From positions 1,640,501 through 1,704,500 of the forward strand of contig NZ_CP014229.1 of NCBI RefSeq assembly GCF_001553605.1: a stretch of 64,000 nt of DNA. The letters are read 5' to 3'. Made by a program: the position numbers and the translations under genes. Below the pieces are notes generated by a model. It was not told the origin of the DNA, did not search any database, and was given only the letters and a program-made list of their open reading frames with translations. Positions 1 through 8,438 of this stretch are shown piece after piece (the first letter of the stretch is position 1; each line of letters opens with the position of its first letter). The stretch comes from Desulfovibrio fairfieldensis. Its GTDB lineage: Bacteria > Desulfobacterota > Desulfovibrionia > Desulfovibrionales > Desulfovibrionaceae.

Positions 1-36
1 GCCTTTATGGTCAACATTGAAAAGAAGGCGGGCTAG
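1..36 (+). CDS. C-terminal end of upstream gene, probably formate dehydrogenase alpha subunit (partial)
   Basis: An open frame enters from the left edge and stops at TAG 34-36, two bases before the next start codon. Only eleven residues are visible, so the identity is inferred from position: an iron-sulfur subunit of the formate dehydrogenase type normally follows directly after its molybdenum or tungsten catalytic subunit. Confidence 0.5.
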   Translation, partial: AFMVNIEKKAG

Positions 37-38
37 TC

Positions 39-779
39 ATGGGCAAGATGTTCTTTGTGGATTTGACGCGCTGTACAGCCTGCCGTGGCTGTCAGATCGC
101 CTGTAAGCAATGGAAAAACCTGCCCGCTGAAAAAACCCGCAACAGCGGTTCGCACCAGAACCCGCCCGATCTCTCGGGGCAGACCATCAGGGTGGTGCGT
201 TTCAAGGAAACAGCGGACAAGAACGGCAAGGTCAGCTGGAACTTCTTCCCCGAGCAGTGCCGCCACTGCGTGGATGCCCCCTGCAAAGCACAGGCGGATA
301 TGGAATCGGAAAGCGCCTTTTTGCACGATGAAGCCACCGGGGCCGTGGTGCCCATGCCGGATTCGGCCAAAGTGGACTTTGAAGGCGTGCGCTCGGCCTG
401 TCCCTATGACATTCCCCGCAAAGACGAGGAAAGCGGCCGGATCACCAAGTGCGACATGTGCTTTGACCGCATTACTCAGGGCATGGTTCCGGCCTGCGTG
501 GCCTCATGCCCCACAGGCTGCATGAACTTCGGCGACGAGGAAGAAATGCAGGCCCTCGCCGGGAAGCGCCTGGAGGAAGTCAAAAAAGACTGGCCCGAGG
601 CCAGCCTGGGGGATGCGGACAGCGTGCGCGTCATCTATCTCTTCAAAGAAGCCCCGGCCGCCTATTTTGAGCATGCCGTGGCCGACGCCTCACGGACCAT
701 GCTGGCCAGCACCGAAAAAACGCAGCCCGCCCGGAACATCTCCCGCCGGGACCTGTTCCAGCGCGTGCTGCGCGGCTAG
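39..779 (+). CDS. Formate dehydrogenase iron-sulfur (beta) subunit, 4Fe-4S ferredoxin-type
   Basis: A 246-residue electron-transfer subunit that should carry electrons from the catalytic subunit of a formate dehydrogenase through several [4Fe-4S] clusters. The first cluster motif is CTACRGCQIAC (Cys12, 15, 18, 22). Further groups follow at Cys74/77/82, the ACPYDIPRK stretch, CDMC, and a final ACVASCPTG motif. This spacing matches the FdhB/HybA-like family of sulfate-reducer formate dehydrogenases. There is no signal peptide or C-terminal membrane anchor, as expected for a soluble two-subunit enzyme whose export, if any, rides on the alpha subunit. The ATG lies two bases after the stop of the preceding frame, so the two genes are one transcription unit. 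A related oxidoreductase (for example a polysulfide or DMSO reductase type) would have a similar subunit, so the formate assignment is likely but not proven. Confidence 0.8.
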   Translation: MGKMFFVDLTRCTACRGCQIACKQWKNLPAEKTRNSGSHQNPPDLSGQTIRVVRFKETADKNGKVSWNFFPEQCRHCVDAPCKAQADMESESAFLHDEATGAVVPMPDSAKVDFEGVRSACPYDIPRKDEESGRITKCDMCFDRITQGMVPACVASCPTGCMNFGDEEEMQALAGKRLEEVKKDWPEASLGDADSVRVIYLFKEAPAAYFEHAVADASRTMLASTEKTQPARNISRRDLFQRVLRG

Positions 780-920
780 GAGCTGTCTCTAATTGTTCTT
801 TCGCTCTCTGCCGGCGTCAGGCTCGCCCGTGCGACGGTCGAATATGTTTGAATATGCTCCCTCCGCCCAGGATTCGCCTTTCTTGGCAGAGAACGAAAAT
901 CCTAATTTAGAAACAGCTCC
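779..920. repeat. Long imperfect palindrome (MITE-like intergenic repeat)
   Basis: The arms at 779-812 and 885-920 are imperfect inverted copies of each other. Both begin GGAGCTGT and end TCTCTGCC when read inward, and the interior pairs partly as well (GGCG...CGCC). The left arm overlaps the stop region of the formate dehydrogenase subunit. It could fold into a long hairpin acting as a terminator, but the size suggests a small dispersed element. No second copy was seen in this window. Confidence 0.5.
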
Positions 921-951
921 CAGAGCATCAGCGAATCATTATCGAAAACCG

Positions 952-988
952 GAGGCCGGGAGCGTTGACAATCAACGCTCCCGGCCTC
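952..988 (-). terminator. Perfect hairpin downstream of the chemotaxis receptor
   Basis: A 17-bp perfect inverted repeat (952-968 and 972-988) with a three-base loop sits a few bases beyond the stop codon of the minus-strand receptor gene. On the minus strand it is followed by a short T-rich run. It fits an intrinsic terminator, probably working for both strands. Confidence 0.7.
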
Positions 989-991
989 TCC

Positions 992-3112
992 TTATCCCTG
1001 CTTCAGTTCCATGATCAATTGCCGCAGCACTTCTTCCTGTGCCGCAAGGCTTTCCAAAGCCCGCGAAGCCTCGCGCATGGCTTCGGCCACATCGCCGGAA
1101 ATACCGTTCACCCGGCCCACGGCTCTGGTGATCTCTTCCGAAGCCGAAGACTGCTCTTCAGCGGCCGTGGCTATGGTGCGCACCTTGTCCGAAGCCTCAA
1201 CGGCCATGGAGACGATCTCTTCCAGAGCCGCGCCGGAGCTGTCCGCCAGGGTCGAGGTGCTGACGATCATTGCGACGGTCTGTTCCACATGCCGGATATT
1301 GTTGCCTGTGGCCTTTTGAATGTCGCCGATGGCGCTGCCCACTTCCGTGGTGGCGCTCATGGTTTTTTCCGCCAGCTTGCGCACTTCGTCGGCCACCACG
1401 GCAAAACCGCGTCCCGCGTCCCCGGCCCGCGCCGCCTCAATGGCGGCGTTCAGAGCCAAAAGATTGGTCTGGTCGGCAATGTCCGAGATAGTGGTCATAA
1501 TCCGGCTGATGCCCTCGGCCTGCTCGCCGAGCGCTTCCATGGCTTCTTTGAGCACCGAGGCCTGATTACGGGCTTTTTCAATGCCGTTCACGGCGTCACG
1601 CACCACACCCGCGCCTTCGTGGGCGCGGCTGCGCATCCTGTCGCTGAACGAAGCCGTTTCAGAAGCATTGCGCGCCACCTCTGAGACCGTGGCGTTCATC
1701 TCATCCATGGCGGTAGAGGTTTCGCCCATGCCCGCCGCGGCATCTTCCGCTCCGGCCCCGGCTCCGGCAATGCGGCTGCTCAGAATCTCCGATGCCTCGG
1801 ACACGGCGCGCACAATGTCCTCCATCCGCGCGGCCGCGGACTGGATGCCCTCCCTGCGGGCGCTGTCGGCAGCCTTGCGCGCGGCATGGGCTTCCTCCAA
1901 GGCCAGCCGGGCTTCCTCGCCCTTGCGGCGCGCCTGTTCCGACTGTTCGGTCACTTCCGCCAGACGCTGCCGCAGGCTGCCCACCATGCTGCGCAAGGCA
2001 TCGGCCAGACGGCCGGTTTCATCCCGTGCGTGCAGAGCCAGTTCCTGGTCCAGATTACCGGCCGCCACTCCCTGAGCGAAATCCACTGTCGCGCGCAGGG
2101 GCTTGGTGATCATACGCGTAATGCCCACAGCCAGCGCGGCGCCCAAAAGCAATACCGCCGCCAGAATAATCAGGCTGTTGCGAACGGTGGATTTCAGATC
2201 CTCGTAATTGCTGTTGACAATGCCTTCGGCAATGCGCAAGCCCGTTACCCCGATATCGTGCGTCAGACGGCTTGTGGCTGCGGCATGGTCTGCCAGCCGC
2301 GTCGAAATCTCAGCCTCTTTGCCTTTGGCCGCGAACATTTCGCGCGCGCCGGTCATATATTCGCTCATGCTTTTTTCCGCCCGCGCAAAGGCTTCCTGAC
2401 AGGCGGGCTTGACCAGCCTTCCCTTTACTGTCGCGGCAAGCGCGTTCATACGCGTGAAAATTTCTTCCGCCGCGGCAAAAGCCGCCGCATCATTGTTGTA
2501 TATAACGCCTTTCATCAACAGGCGGATTTCCTGGGTCATGGCGTAAAGACGCGCCGCGTCACGCTGATTGTCGGCATATTGCAGACTCATGGCCGTATTG
2601 CCGGCCTCGACAAACTCGCGGGTGGTTTCCCGGACCAGATCTTCCAGAGCCGTCAGGGATTCCAGAGCCGCCGCGCCGAGCCCCTCCATACGCGCTATGA
2701 CGGAGCGCGTGTGTTCCCCGGTTTCGATAGTTTCCCGGGTGGATGCTGCCAGAGCTTCAAACGGCGCCGGGAAATCGCGCACGAATTCCACCAAGGGCAC
2801 ATGCGAGGGGTATTTTATGGAATGCTCGCGCATTTTTTCAAAGTCGGCCCGCACTTTTTCCAGAGCCTGTAACGCCTCCTGTCCGGCCTGTTCGCTTCCG
2901 GGGGCCTCATTGATGCGCGTCAACGCGTCGTTGAGGCTCCAGCCCAGGTTGAGGGCGAATTTGACCTTGGGAATATATTCGGCGGCCACGCGCCGGGAAT
3001 CATCGGCCGCCCGCCGCATTTCCGCCGAAGAAAGATAGCCCGCCAGACAGGCGAGCAGAAGAAGCAGCGCGAAACCGCTGCCGATTTTTTTGCCTATACT
3101 GCTCGTAAACAT
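992..3112 (-). CDS. Methyl-accepting chemotaxis protein
   Basis: A 706-residue transmembrane chemoreceptor that would pass ligand information to CheA/CheW. It has an N-terminal membrane segment (about residues 10-28), a periplasmic sensing region of about 280 residues rich in predicted helix, a second membrane segment (about 313-335), a HAMP domain beginning TKPLR (about 337-390), a coiled region and a cytoplasmic signalling domain. The conserved hairpin tip is clear at about 545-585 ([19 protein letters not shown] then [17 protein letters not shown]). The ligand cannot be read from sequence. The start ATG has a GAGG ribosome site eight bases upstream. It is monocistronic, with a strong hairpin after the stop. 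The C-terminus lacks an obvious CheR-docking pentapeptide. Confidence 0.93.
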   Translation of the reverse strand: MFTSSIGKKIGSGFALLLLLACLAGYLSSAEMRRAADDSRRVAAEYIPKVKFALNLGWSLNDALTRINEAPGSEQAGQEALQALEKVRADFEKMREHSIKYPSHVPLVEFVRDFPAPFEALAASTRETIETGEHTRSVIARMEGLGAAALESLTALEDLVRETTREFVEAGNTAMSLQYADNQRDAARLYAMTQEIRLLMKGVIYNNDAAAFAAAEEIFTRMNALAATVKGRLVKPACQEAFARAEKSMSEYMTGAREMFAAKGKEAEISTRLADHAAATSRLTHDIGVTGLRIAEGIVNSNYEDLKSTVRNSLIILAAVLLLGAALAVGITRMITKPLRATVDFAQGVAAGNLDQELALHARDETGRLADALRSMVGSLRQRLAEVTEQSEQARRKGEEARLALEEAHAARKAADSARREGIQSAAARMEDIVRAVSEASEILSSRIAGAGAGAEDAAAGMGETSTAMDEMNATVSEVARNASETASFSDRMRSRAHEGAGVVRDAVNGIEKARNQASVLKEAMEALGEQAEGISRIMTTISDIADQTNLLALNAAIEAARAGDAGRGFAVVADEVRKLAEKTMSATTEVGSAIGDIQKATGNNIRHVEQTVAMIVSTSTLADSSGAALEEIVSMAVEASDKVRTIATAAEEQSSASEEITRAVGRVNGISGDVAEAMREASRALESLAAQEEVLRQLIMELKQG

Positions 3113-3537
3113 AAGAACGCCTCGTTATGTGGAGAAACCCGCTTCATTGCGGTATATAGACGCACGGCCGCAACGTCCGCGGCTGTGCGCTGAAGTCCTT
3201 CGCAACGGGTCGACCTGAACCACGGGCCCATGAATGCCTCCGGCCCGGAACAGGCAAACGCCTTGCCTTCATATGATCATATTTATTAAAAGATATATAT
3301 GGGAGATTGCTGGTCGACCCCGGTTATTTTGTCTGTCGGCAATCGTTCCCGGCGGAACTTCATAAGGGTCATCCCAAGTGTTTGATGCGGCTTATTGAAC
3401 GAGCCGAAACCCCGGTATCCGGGCCGCCCCAGGGGGGTCCGGATACCGGGAAAAAAAGATTATATGAGGAGGGCCGGGAGAAAAGGCAAACAGACAAGAG
3501 GCCGGACAGTGGATCAGTGGGGGACAGCGGAGATAGG
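3113..3537. other. Intergenic region between two minus-strand genes
   Basis: About 425 bases without a convincing gene. It should hold the promoter of the chemotaxis receptor (minus strand; an AT-rich patch lies at 3270-3305) and the 3' end of the aldo/keto reductase transcript. The only distinct structure is the hairpin at 3411-3450. Confidence 0.5.
3411..3450. terminator. Strong 15-bp hairpin downstream of the aldo/keto reductase
   Basis: The arms 3411-3425 and 3436-3450 match with one G-T type mismatch, and the loop GCCCCAGGGG can pair further. Seven A residues follow on the plus strand. On the minus strand, which is the direction of the reductase gene 90 bases upstream, only a short GTTT follows, so termination there would be weak. 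Confidence 0.4.
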
Positions 3538-4374
3538 TCAACGGGGATATGTCAGCGGGTCCGGTCCCATACGTCCCTGCCCGTCCGGTAGTTCCAGGTC
3601 ATCCAAGGCCGCCACCTGCTCCGAGGTCAGTCGGAAATCAAAAACCTCGCTGTTTTCCCTGATCCGTTCCCGATGGACGGATTTGGGAATGGGCAAAAGA
3701 CCTTTTTCCAGATGCCAGCGCAGCAGTATCTGAGCCGGTGTTTTGTTGAGCGTGGCGGCCAGTTCCCGCACAACGGGCTGCTCCATGTCCCGTCCCCGGC
3801 CCAACGGGCTCCAGGAAACGACCTGGATGCCGCATTGGGCGCAGAAACGGCAGAGCCCCGCCTGGCTGAACAAAGGGTGGACTTCAATCTGGTTGAGCGC
3901 AGGCCAGAAACCGAAGGTGTCGCGCATCTCGCTGAGATGCTCGGCCAGAAAATTGGAAACGCCCAGGACGCGGATCTTGCCCTGCTCTTTCTGGCGCAAC
4001 AACTGCTCAAAAGCGCGCAGCCGCCGGGCGTCGTCCAGGCCCGGCCAGTGCAGCAGACAGCCGTCCAGATAATCCAGGCCCAACAGCTTGAGGCTCTGTT
4101 CCAGAGCGCGTACCGGCTCGGCAAAGTCCGTGGGCCAGATTTTGGAAAGCACGAACAGCGTTTCGCGCGGTTGGCCGCTCTGCCGCAAGGCTTCGCCCAC
4201 CGTGTCTTCATTGTGGTAATACGCGGCCGTGTCAATATAACGGTAGCCGCAGGCCACGGCCTCCCGCACGGCCAGAGCCAGTTCAGGTCCTGAAGCCTTA
4301 TAACAGCCGAAACCGAAACCGGGCATCTCCATGCCGTCATTAAGACGCAACAAAGCGGAAATATTTTCAATCAT
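3538..4374 (-). CDS. Aldo/keto reductase (AKR5-like)
   Basis: A 278-residue NADPH-dependent reductase of aldehydes or ketones with the TIM-barrel AKR fold. The catalytic tetrad can be placed: Asp48 and Tyr53 in IDTAAYYHNE, Lys78 in LSKIW and His109 in LLHW. The cofactor end is marked by IPKSVHRERIRENSEVFDF. Length is normal for the family (270-290). The ATG at 4374 was chosen because GGGAG lies seven bases upstream; a longer frame reaching to 4488 would run through the palindromic promoter element at 4435-4459 and is unlikely. The substrate is not predictable; close relatives include 2,5-diketogluconate and methylglyoxal reductases. Confidence 0.88.
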   Translation of the reverse strand: MIENISALLRLNDGMEMPGFGFGCYKASGPELALAVREAVACGYRYIDTAAYYHNEDTVGEALRQSGQPRETLFVLSKIWPTDFAEPVRALEQSLKLLGLDYLDGCLLHWPGLDDARRLRAFEQLLRQKEQGKIRVLGVSNFLAEHLSEMRDTFGFWPALNQIEVHPLFSQAGLCRFCAQCGIQVVSWSPLGRGRDMEQPVVRELAATLNKTPAQILLRWHLEKGLLPIPKSVHRERIRENSEVFDFRLTSEQVAALDDLELPDGQGRMGPDPLTYPR

Positions 4375-4434
4375 ATAAAACTCCCGCCGTACCGGATTGT
4401 TCCGGCACGGCCTGCTGTCATTAGAATATTTTAG

Positions 4435-4459
4435 GTTTGAAATGTGACACAGTTCAAAC
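4435..4459 (-). promoter_or_regulatory. Palindromic operator-like site upstream of the aldo/keto reductase
   Basis: GTTTGAA-N11-TTCAAAC, a 7-bp perfect dyad. It is the core of a 54-base segment (4419-4472, minus strand) that matches the segment 19521-19574 upstream of the AEC permease at 46 of 54 bases. The conserved part ends in AAAAT-TT-TAATG, which may contain the -10 region. The regulator is unknown; TTTGAR-N11-TTCAAA is compatible with a dimeric helix-turn-helix protein. Confidence 0.5.
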
Positions 4460-4587
4460 TCTACGCCGCCCGCATGCCGGGCATGCACGTCTTTTCAGAA
4501 TACTGTGGGCGAGGCGGCCCGGCAAGCCCCGGCAACGTCGCAGGCCCGTCCGCCGCCTTGACAGCGCCCATTTCGGGTCTTATGAAA

Positions 4588-4605
4588 GGTAGTCTTGTTA
4601 CTATC
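4588..4605 (+). promoter_or_regulatory. Candidate metal-regulator operator before znuA
   Basis: GGTAGT-N6-ACTATC is a near-perfect dyad ending 20 bases before the znuA start. Its place suggests control of the metal transporter by a Zur- or MntR-like repressor, but the motif was not matched to a known consensus. Confidence 0.3.
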
Positions 4606-4624
4606 TTAACCGTGGAATACCGCC

Positions 4625-5617
4625 ATGTCAGCACATTCCGCCGCGCCGGGCCGCCCGCCTGCCCGTCTGCCCCATATTCTGCTTGTCCTGGCTGTTCTGG
4701 CCGGGCTTTTTTTCAGCATGCGGCCCCAACCCGTGCAGGCCGCGCCGCCCCAAGCCTCCGGCCAACCCGCTGAACTGCGCGTGCTGGCGACCACGTTTCC
4801 GGTATATCTGTTCACCCGTAATGTGGCCCACAGCCGCCCCTATGTGCGGGTGGAGCTGCTGATTCCGGCTCAGGCCGGTTGCCCCCATGACTACGCCCCC
4901 ACGCCCCGCGATCTGCAAAAATTGGCGCAGGCCCAGGTGGTGGTAATGAACGGCCTGGGGCTGGAAGAGTTCCTGGCCGCCCCCCTGAAAAAAATCAACG
5001 CCAAGGCCACGGTCATTGACAGCAGCAAAGGCATTGATCCTCTGCCCCTGCCGCGCGGCATGTCGCCTTCTCCGCATGCCGGACACGACCACGGCAATGT
5101 CAATCCGCACATTTTTGCCGGACCGCGGCAAGCCGCCGCCATGGTCTATAATATCGCCGCAGGCCTGGCCCGCGTTGATCCTCAAGGGGCGGCGGCCTAT
5201 CGTGCCGCCGCCGAGGACTATGCCGCGCGCCTGCTTTCCGTGGGCCGCCGTCTTGCCGAGGTGGGGGCCTGCGCCCCGCGCAAGGGCATTGTGCTGCAAC
5301 ACGACGCGCTGGCCTATCTGGTCCATGACGCGGGCCTGGAGGTTATGGACGTGATTCAGGAAAGCGAGGACGTTCAACCCTCGGCGGCCCGGCTCATGGA
5401 ACTGGTGCGGCGCATCCGCAAAGAAAAGCCCGTGCTCATTGCCGGCGAGCCGCAGTATTCGGACAAACCCGCCCAGACCCTGGCGCGCGAAACCGGCGTG
5501 CCCGCAGCGCAGCTTGATCCCGTGGCCTCGGGTCCCGCCGATGCGCCCCTGAGCTACTATGAGGCCGTCATGACCGCCAATTGCAAAACCCTTGAGCGTT
5601 ACTTTGACCCGCGTTGA
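4625..5617 (+). CDS. znuA: Zinc/manganese ABC transporter, periplasmic metal-binding protein
   Basis: A 330-residue cluster-9 (ZnuA/TroA-type) solute-binding protein that captures a divalent metal in the periplasm. After a long N-region there is a signal peptide (hydrophobic 17-31, cleavage near VQAA 37-40). The likely metal ligands are visible: His88 in GCPHDY, His162 in NPHIF, His226 in LQHD and either Glu275 (AGEPQYS) or Asp298 (LDP). A short His-rich loop, HAGHDHGNVNPH (about 151-162), favours zinc, but manganese cannot be excluded. The gene is first in an operon with overlapping znuC and znuB. The ribosome site is weak. An operator-like dyad lies 20 bases upstream. Confidence 0.88.
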   Translation: MSAHSAAPGRPPARLPHILLVLAVLAGLFFSMRPQPVQAAPPQASGQPAELRVLATTFPVYLFTRNVAHSRPYVRVELLIPAQAGCPHDYAPTPRDLQKLAQAQVVVMNGLGLEEFLAAPLKKINAKATVIDSSKGIDPLPLPRGMSPSPHAGHDHGNVNPHIFAGPRQAAAMVYNIAAGLARVDPQGAAAYRAAAEDYAARLLSVGRRLAEVGACAPRKGIVLQHDALAYLVHDAGLEVMDVIQESEDVQPSAARLMELVRRIRKEKPVLIAGEPQYSDKPAQTLARETGVPAAQLDPVASGPADAPLSYYEAVMTANCKTLERYFDPR

Positions 5618-6548
5618 AGGTTCCGCCCCGGCCATCGTCTTTGAGCATCTGAGCGTACGCCGGGGAAACAATCAGATTCTTGAGGACATCTGCGCCAGCG
5701 TGCCGCGTGGCGGCAATACCGTGCTGGTGGGCCCCAACGGCGCGGGCAAGACCACCCTGCTGCTCTGCCTCATCGGCGAAGCGCCCTATACCGGGCGCAT
5801 CCTTCCCGACGGCAGGCGCGGCGCGGCCTGGCCGCGCCTGGCTTATGTGCCCCAGCAATTGCAGATGGACGGCGGCCTGCCGTTGCTGGTCAGCGAATTT
5901 CTGTCTCTGGAGCGCCAGCGCAGGCCGCTCTGGCTGGGACTGAAAGCCGGGGCGCGCGCACGGGCTCGCCGCCTGCTGGCTCTGGTACGGGCCGAGCATC
6001 TGGAAAACCGCCGCCTGGGCGACCTCTCCGGCGGCGAACTGCGCCGGGTGCTGCTGGCAGCGGCTCTGGGGCATGAGCCGGAGCTGCTGGTGCTGGACGA
6101 GCCGGAAGCGGGCGTGGACTTTCAGGGCGAACGCCTGTTCTGGGAAGTGCTGGACACGGCCCGGCGCGAATACGGCTTTACCCAGCTCATGGTCAGCCAC
6201 AATCTGCCCTTGGCGGCCCATTACGCCACGCATGTGATCTGCCTGAACAAATGTGTGCGCGCCGAGGGTCCGCCGCGCACCACCCTGACCGCCGCCACCT
6301 TGCTGAATCTCTTCGGTGTGCCCATCCACCTCTATCCGGACCAGTGCGACGGCGCGGACCCGGCCTGCCCCCAGTGCGGGGCGCTGCACGGGCCGGATCA
6401 TCTGCCGTCCGATCCGGGACAGCGGCTGAACGTCCTGGCCCCCCTGCCCTGCCGGGGCTGCGCTCTGCACATGCCCCCGGCGGCCACGGCAGCGCCGGAC
6501 AATCCGGCCGAAGCGGGCAATACCGCCGGGGGAAATCCTCATGCCTGA
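5592..6548 (+). CDS. znuC: Zinc/manganese ABC transporter, ATP-binding protein with Cys-rich C-terminal tail
   Basis: A 318-residue ABC ATPase that energises metal import with the neighbouring permease. Walker A is GPNGAGKTT (about 47-55), the Q-loop VPQQ, the signature LSGGELRR, Walker B LLVLDEPEAGVD, and the H-switch MVSH. The start is TTG at 5592, the only sensible start after an in-frame stop at 5571; it overlaps the end of znuA by 26 bases, so translation is probably coupled. Unlike ordinary ZnuC proteins (about 250 residues) it has a tail of about 69 residues holding Cys252, Cys259, Cys262, Cys287 and Cys290 plus several His, arranged like a zinc-ribbon (CPQC ... CRGC). The tail could bind the transported metal. 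Confidence 0.88.
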   Translation: MSVTLTRVEGSAPAIVFEHLSVRRGNNQILEDICASVPRGGNTVLVGPNGAGKTTLLLCLIGEAPYTGRILPDGRRGAAWPRLAYVPQQLQMDGGLPLLVSEFLSLERQRRPLWLGLKAGARARARRLLALVRAEHLENRRLGDLSGGELRRVLLAAALGHEPELLVLDEPEAGVDFQGERLFWEVLDTARREYGFTQLMVSHNLPLAAHYATHVICLNKCVRAEGPPRTTLTAATLLNLFGVPIHLYPDQCDGADPACPQCGALHGPDHLPSDPGQRLNVLAPLPCRGCALHMPPAATAAPDNPAEAGNTAGGNPHA

Positions 6549-7404
6549 TTTCTCGCCGGTTTACACGCTGATCGGCCTGTTGCCCCTGGACTGCCTGCAG
6601 GCCCGCTTCATGCAACAGGCCCTGCTGGGTCTGTTGCTGCTCACGCCCATGGCAGCCGTGCTGGGCGTGGAGGTCATCAATTTCCGCATGGCCTTCTTTT
6701 CCGACGCCATCGGGCACTCGGCCTTCGCCGGAGTGGCCCTGGGCCTGATTCTGGCTGTGAACCCCCGGCTGTCCATGCCGCTTTTCGGCGTGCTGGTGGG
6801 GCTGGCGGTCATGGTCGTGCGCCGCAAAAGCAATCTCTCCGCCGATACGGCCATCGGCATCGTGTTTTCAGCGGTGGTGGCCTTCGGCCTGGCCGTGGTC
6901 AGCCGGGCCAGCGGCGTGGCCCGCGACATGCAGCAATTCCTCTACGGCGACATCCTGACCATCAGCGAAGGCGAAATCGCCTTTCTGGGCCTGCTCTTCC
7001 TGGGCATGTTGCTCTTTCAGGCCGTGGGCTACAACCGCCTCCTGGCTATAGCCCTCAATCCGGTCATGGCCAGGGTGCACGGCATACGCGTGGCTCTCTG
7101 GCAATATCTTTTCGCGGGCCTGCTGGCCCTGGTGGTCATGTTTTCGGTCTGGGCCGTGGGCGTGCTGCTGGTCACGGCGATGCTCATCGTACCGGCGGCC
7201 ACTGCCCGCAATCTGGCCCGCACCGCAGGCGGCATGTTCTGGTGGGCGTTGCTGGCGGGCATCAGTTCCGGCTTCGCCGGGCTGACTCTGTCCGCCCAGG
7301 ATTGGCTGGCCACGTCCAGTGGAGCCACCATAATTCTGGTTTCCTGCTGCTGGTTCGCGGCAAGCTGCGTCTGGGCCGCCCTGCGCGGGCACCGGCGGGC
7401 CTGA
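6541..7404 (+). CDS. znuB: Zinc/manganese ABC transporter, membrane permease
   Basis: A 287-residue ABC-3 family permease with about eight hydrophobic membrane segments. The family signature is seen in FFSDAIGHSAFAGVALG and in RKSNLSADTAIGIVFS. It overlaps the znuC end by eight bases, so the three genes form one operon in the usual A-C-B order. With ZnuA and ZnuC it should import zinc or manganese across the inner membrane. Confidence 0.9.
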   Translation: MPDFSPVYTLIGLLPLDCLQARFMQQALLGLLLLTPMAAVLGVEVINFRMAFFSDAIGHSAFAGVALGLILAVNPRLSMPLFGVLVGLAVMVVRRKSNLSADTAIGIVFSAVVAFGLAVVSRASGVARDMQQFLYGDILTISEGEIAFLGLLFLGMLLFQAVGYNRLLAIALNPVMARVHGIRVALWQYLFAGLLALVVMFSVWAVGVLLVTAMLIVPAATARNLARTAGGMFWWALLAGISSGFAGLTLSAQDWLATSSGATIILVSCCWFAASCVWAALRGHRRA

Positions 7405-7418
7405 ACCCGCGCGCTGCC

Positions 7419-8420
7419 ATGTCCCCCTGGCCCACTCTTCAGATCACCACAGCCCACGGCCCGAGCCGGGCCGTGGCCCCGTATGTCATTTCAGCCAGCC
7501 GGGCCACGGACATTCCGGCTTTTCACGTCCGCTGGCTGCTGGAACGCCTGCGCGCCGGATATTGCCTCTGGCGCAATCCCTTTAACGCCGGACAAGGACA
7601 ATACGTTTCCTTCGAGCGTTGCAGGCTGCTGGTCTTCTGGAGCAAAAATCCCCTGCCCCTGCTGCCGCATCTGTCGGAAATCGAGGATTACGGCTTCAAG
7701 TATTACTTTCAGTTCACGCTCAACAATTATGAAGCCGAGGGCCTGGAGCCGGGCCTGCCCCCGCTGGAGCAGCGCCTGGAAACCTTCTGCCGCCTGTCGG
7801 AACGGCTCGGCAGGCAGCGGGTGATCTGGCGCTGGGACCCGCTGCTGCTGGCCGCGCAACTGCCTCCGGAAGCCCTGCTGGAACGCCTGGACGCCCTGGG
7901 CCGCAGGATCAGCCCGTATACGGACAAGCTGGTAATCAGCTTTCTGGATATGTATCTGAAGATCAGAAGCCGTCTGGCCGCCCATACCACAGTGCCGCGC
8001 GCGCCTTCGGAAGCGGAAATGCTGGCCCTGGCTCAAGGCCTGGCCCGCCGCAACGCCGCGTGGCCGCATCCCTTGGCGCTGAGCACCTGCGCCGAAGCTC
8101 TGAATCTTTCCGCCCTGGGCATCGCGTCCAATGCCTGCGTGGATCCGGCATTGGTCAGTCGCCTCTGCCCGGACGACGCGGAGATCCAGCGGTTCTGCGG
8201 CCTGGACCCGACACGCGCGTCCTTACTGCCTGCAAGCAGACCCGGCAAGGCCGCCAAAGATCCCAGCCGCCGCAAGCACTGCCAATGCCTGCCCGCCAAG
8301 GATATCGGCGCGTACAGCACCTGCGCCCACGCCTGCGTCTATTGTTATGCCAATCAATCCCAGGCTGTGGTCCGGGCCCGGCTGTTGTCGCGGCGGCCCG
8401 GCGCGGAAAGCCTGATCTGA
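7419..8420 (+). CDS. DUF1848-type protein with C-terminal radical-SAM-like cysteine motif
   Basis: A 333-residue protein recognised by ISASRATDIPAF near the N-terminus, VFWSKNPLPLL, and RWDPLLL. These are hallmarks of DUF1848, a family without an assigned reaction. Near the C-terminus lies CAHACVYCYAN (Cys302, 306, 309), a CX3CX2C motif like that of radical SAM enzymes but at the opposite end from the usual place; Cys288 and Cys290 precede it. An iron-sulfur cluster is therefore likely, and SAM radical chemistry is possible. ATG 7419 is 14 bases after znuB, so it may be co-transcribed with the metal transporter. Confidence 0.72.
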   Translation: MSPWPTLQITTAHGPSRAVAPYVISASRATDIPAFHVRWLLERLRAGYCLWRNPFNAGQGQYVSFERCRLLVFWSKNPLPLLPHLSEIEDYGFKYYFQFTLNNYEAEGLEPGLPPLEQRLETFCRLSERLGRQRVIWRWDPLLLAAQLPPEALLERLDALGRRISPYTDKLVISFLDMYLKIRSRLAAHTTVPRAPSEAEMLALAQGLARRNAAWPHPLALSTCAEALNLSALGIASNACVDPALVSRLCPDDAEIQRFCGLDPTRASLLPASRPGKAAKDPSRRKHCQCLPAKDIGAYSTCAHACVYCYANQSQAVVRARLLSRRPGAESLI

Positions 8421-8438
8421 ATCCTCGGGCACAGTGCG

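Noticed and set aside
4375..4488. Longer N-terminus for the aldo/keto reductase
   Set aside because: The extension would translate a palindromic promoter block that is conserved at nucleotide level with the AEC permease upstream region; ATG 4374 has a good ribosome site.
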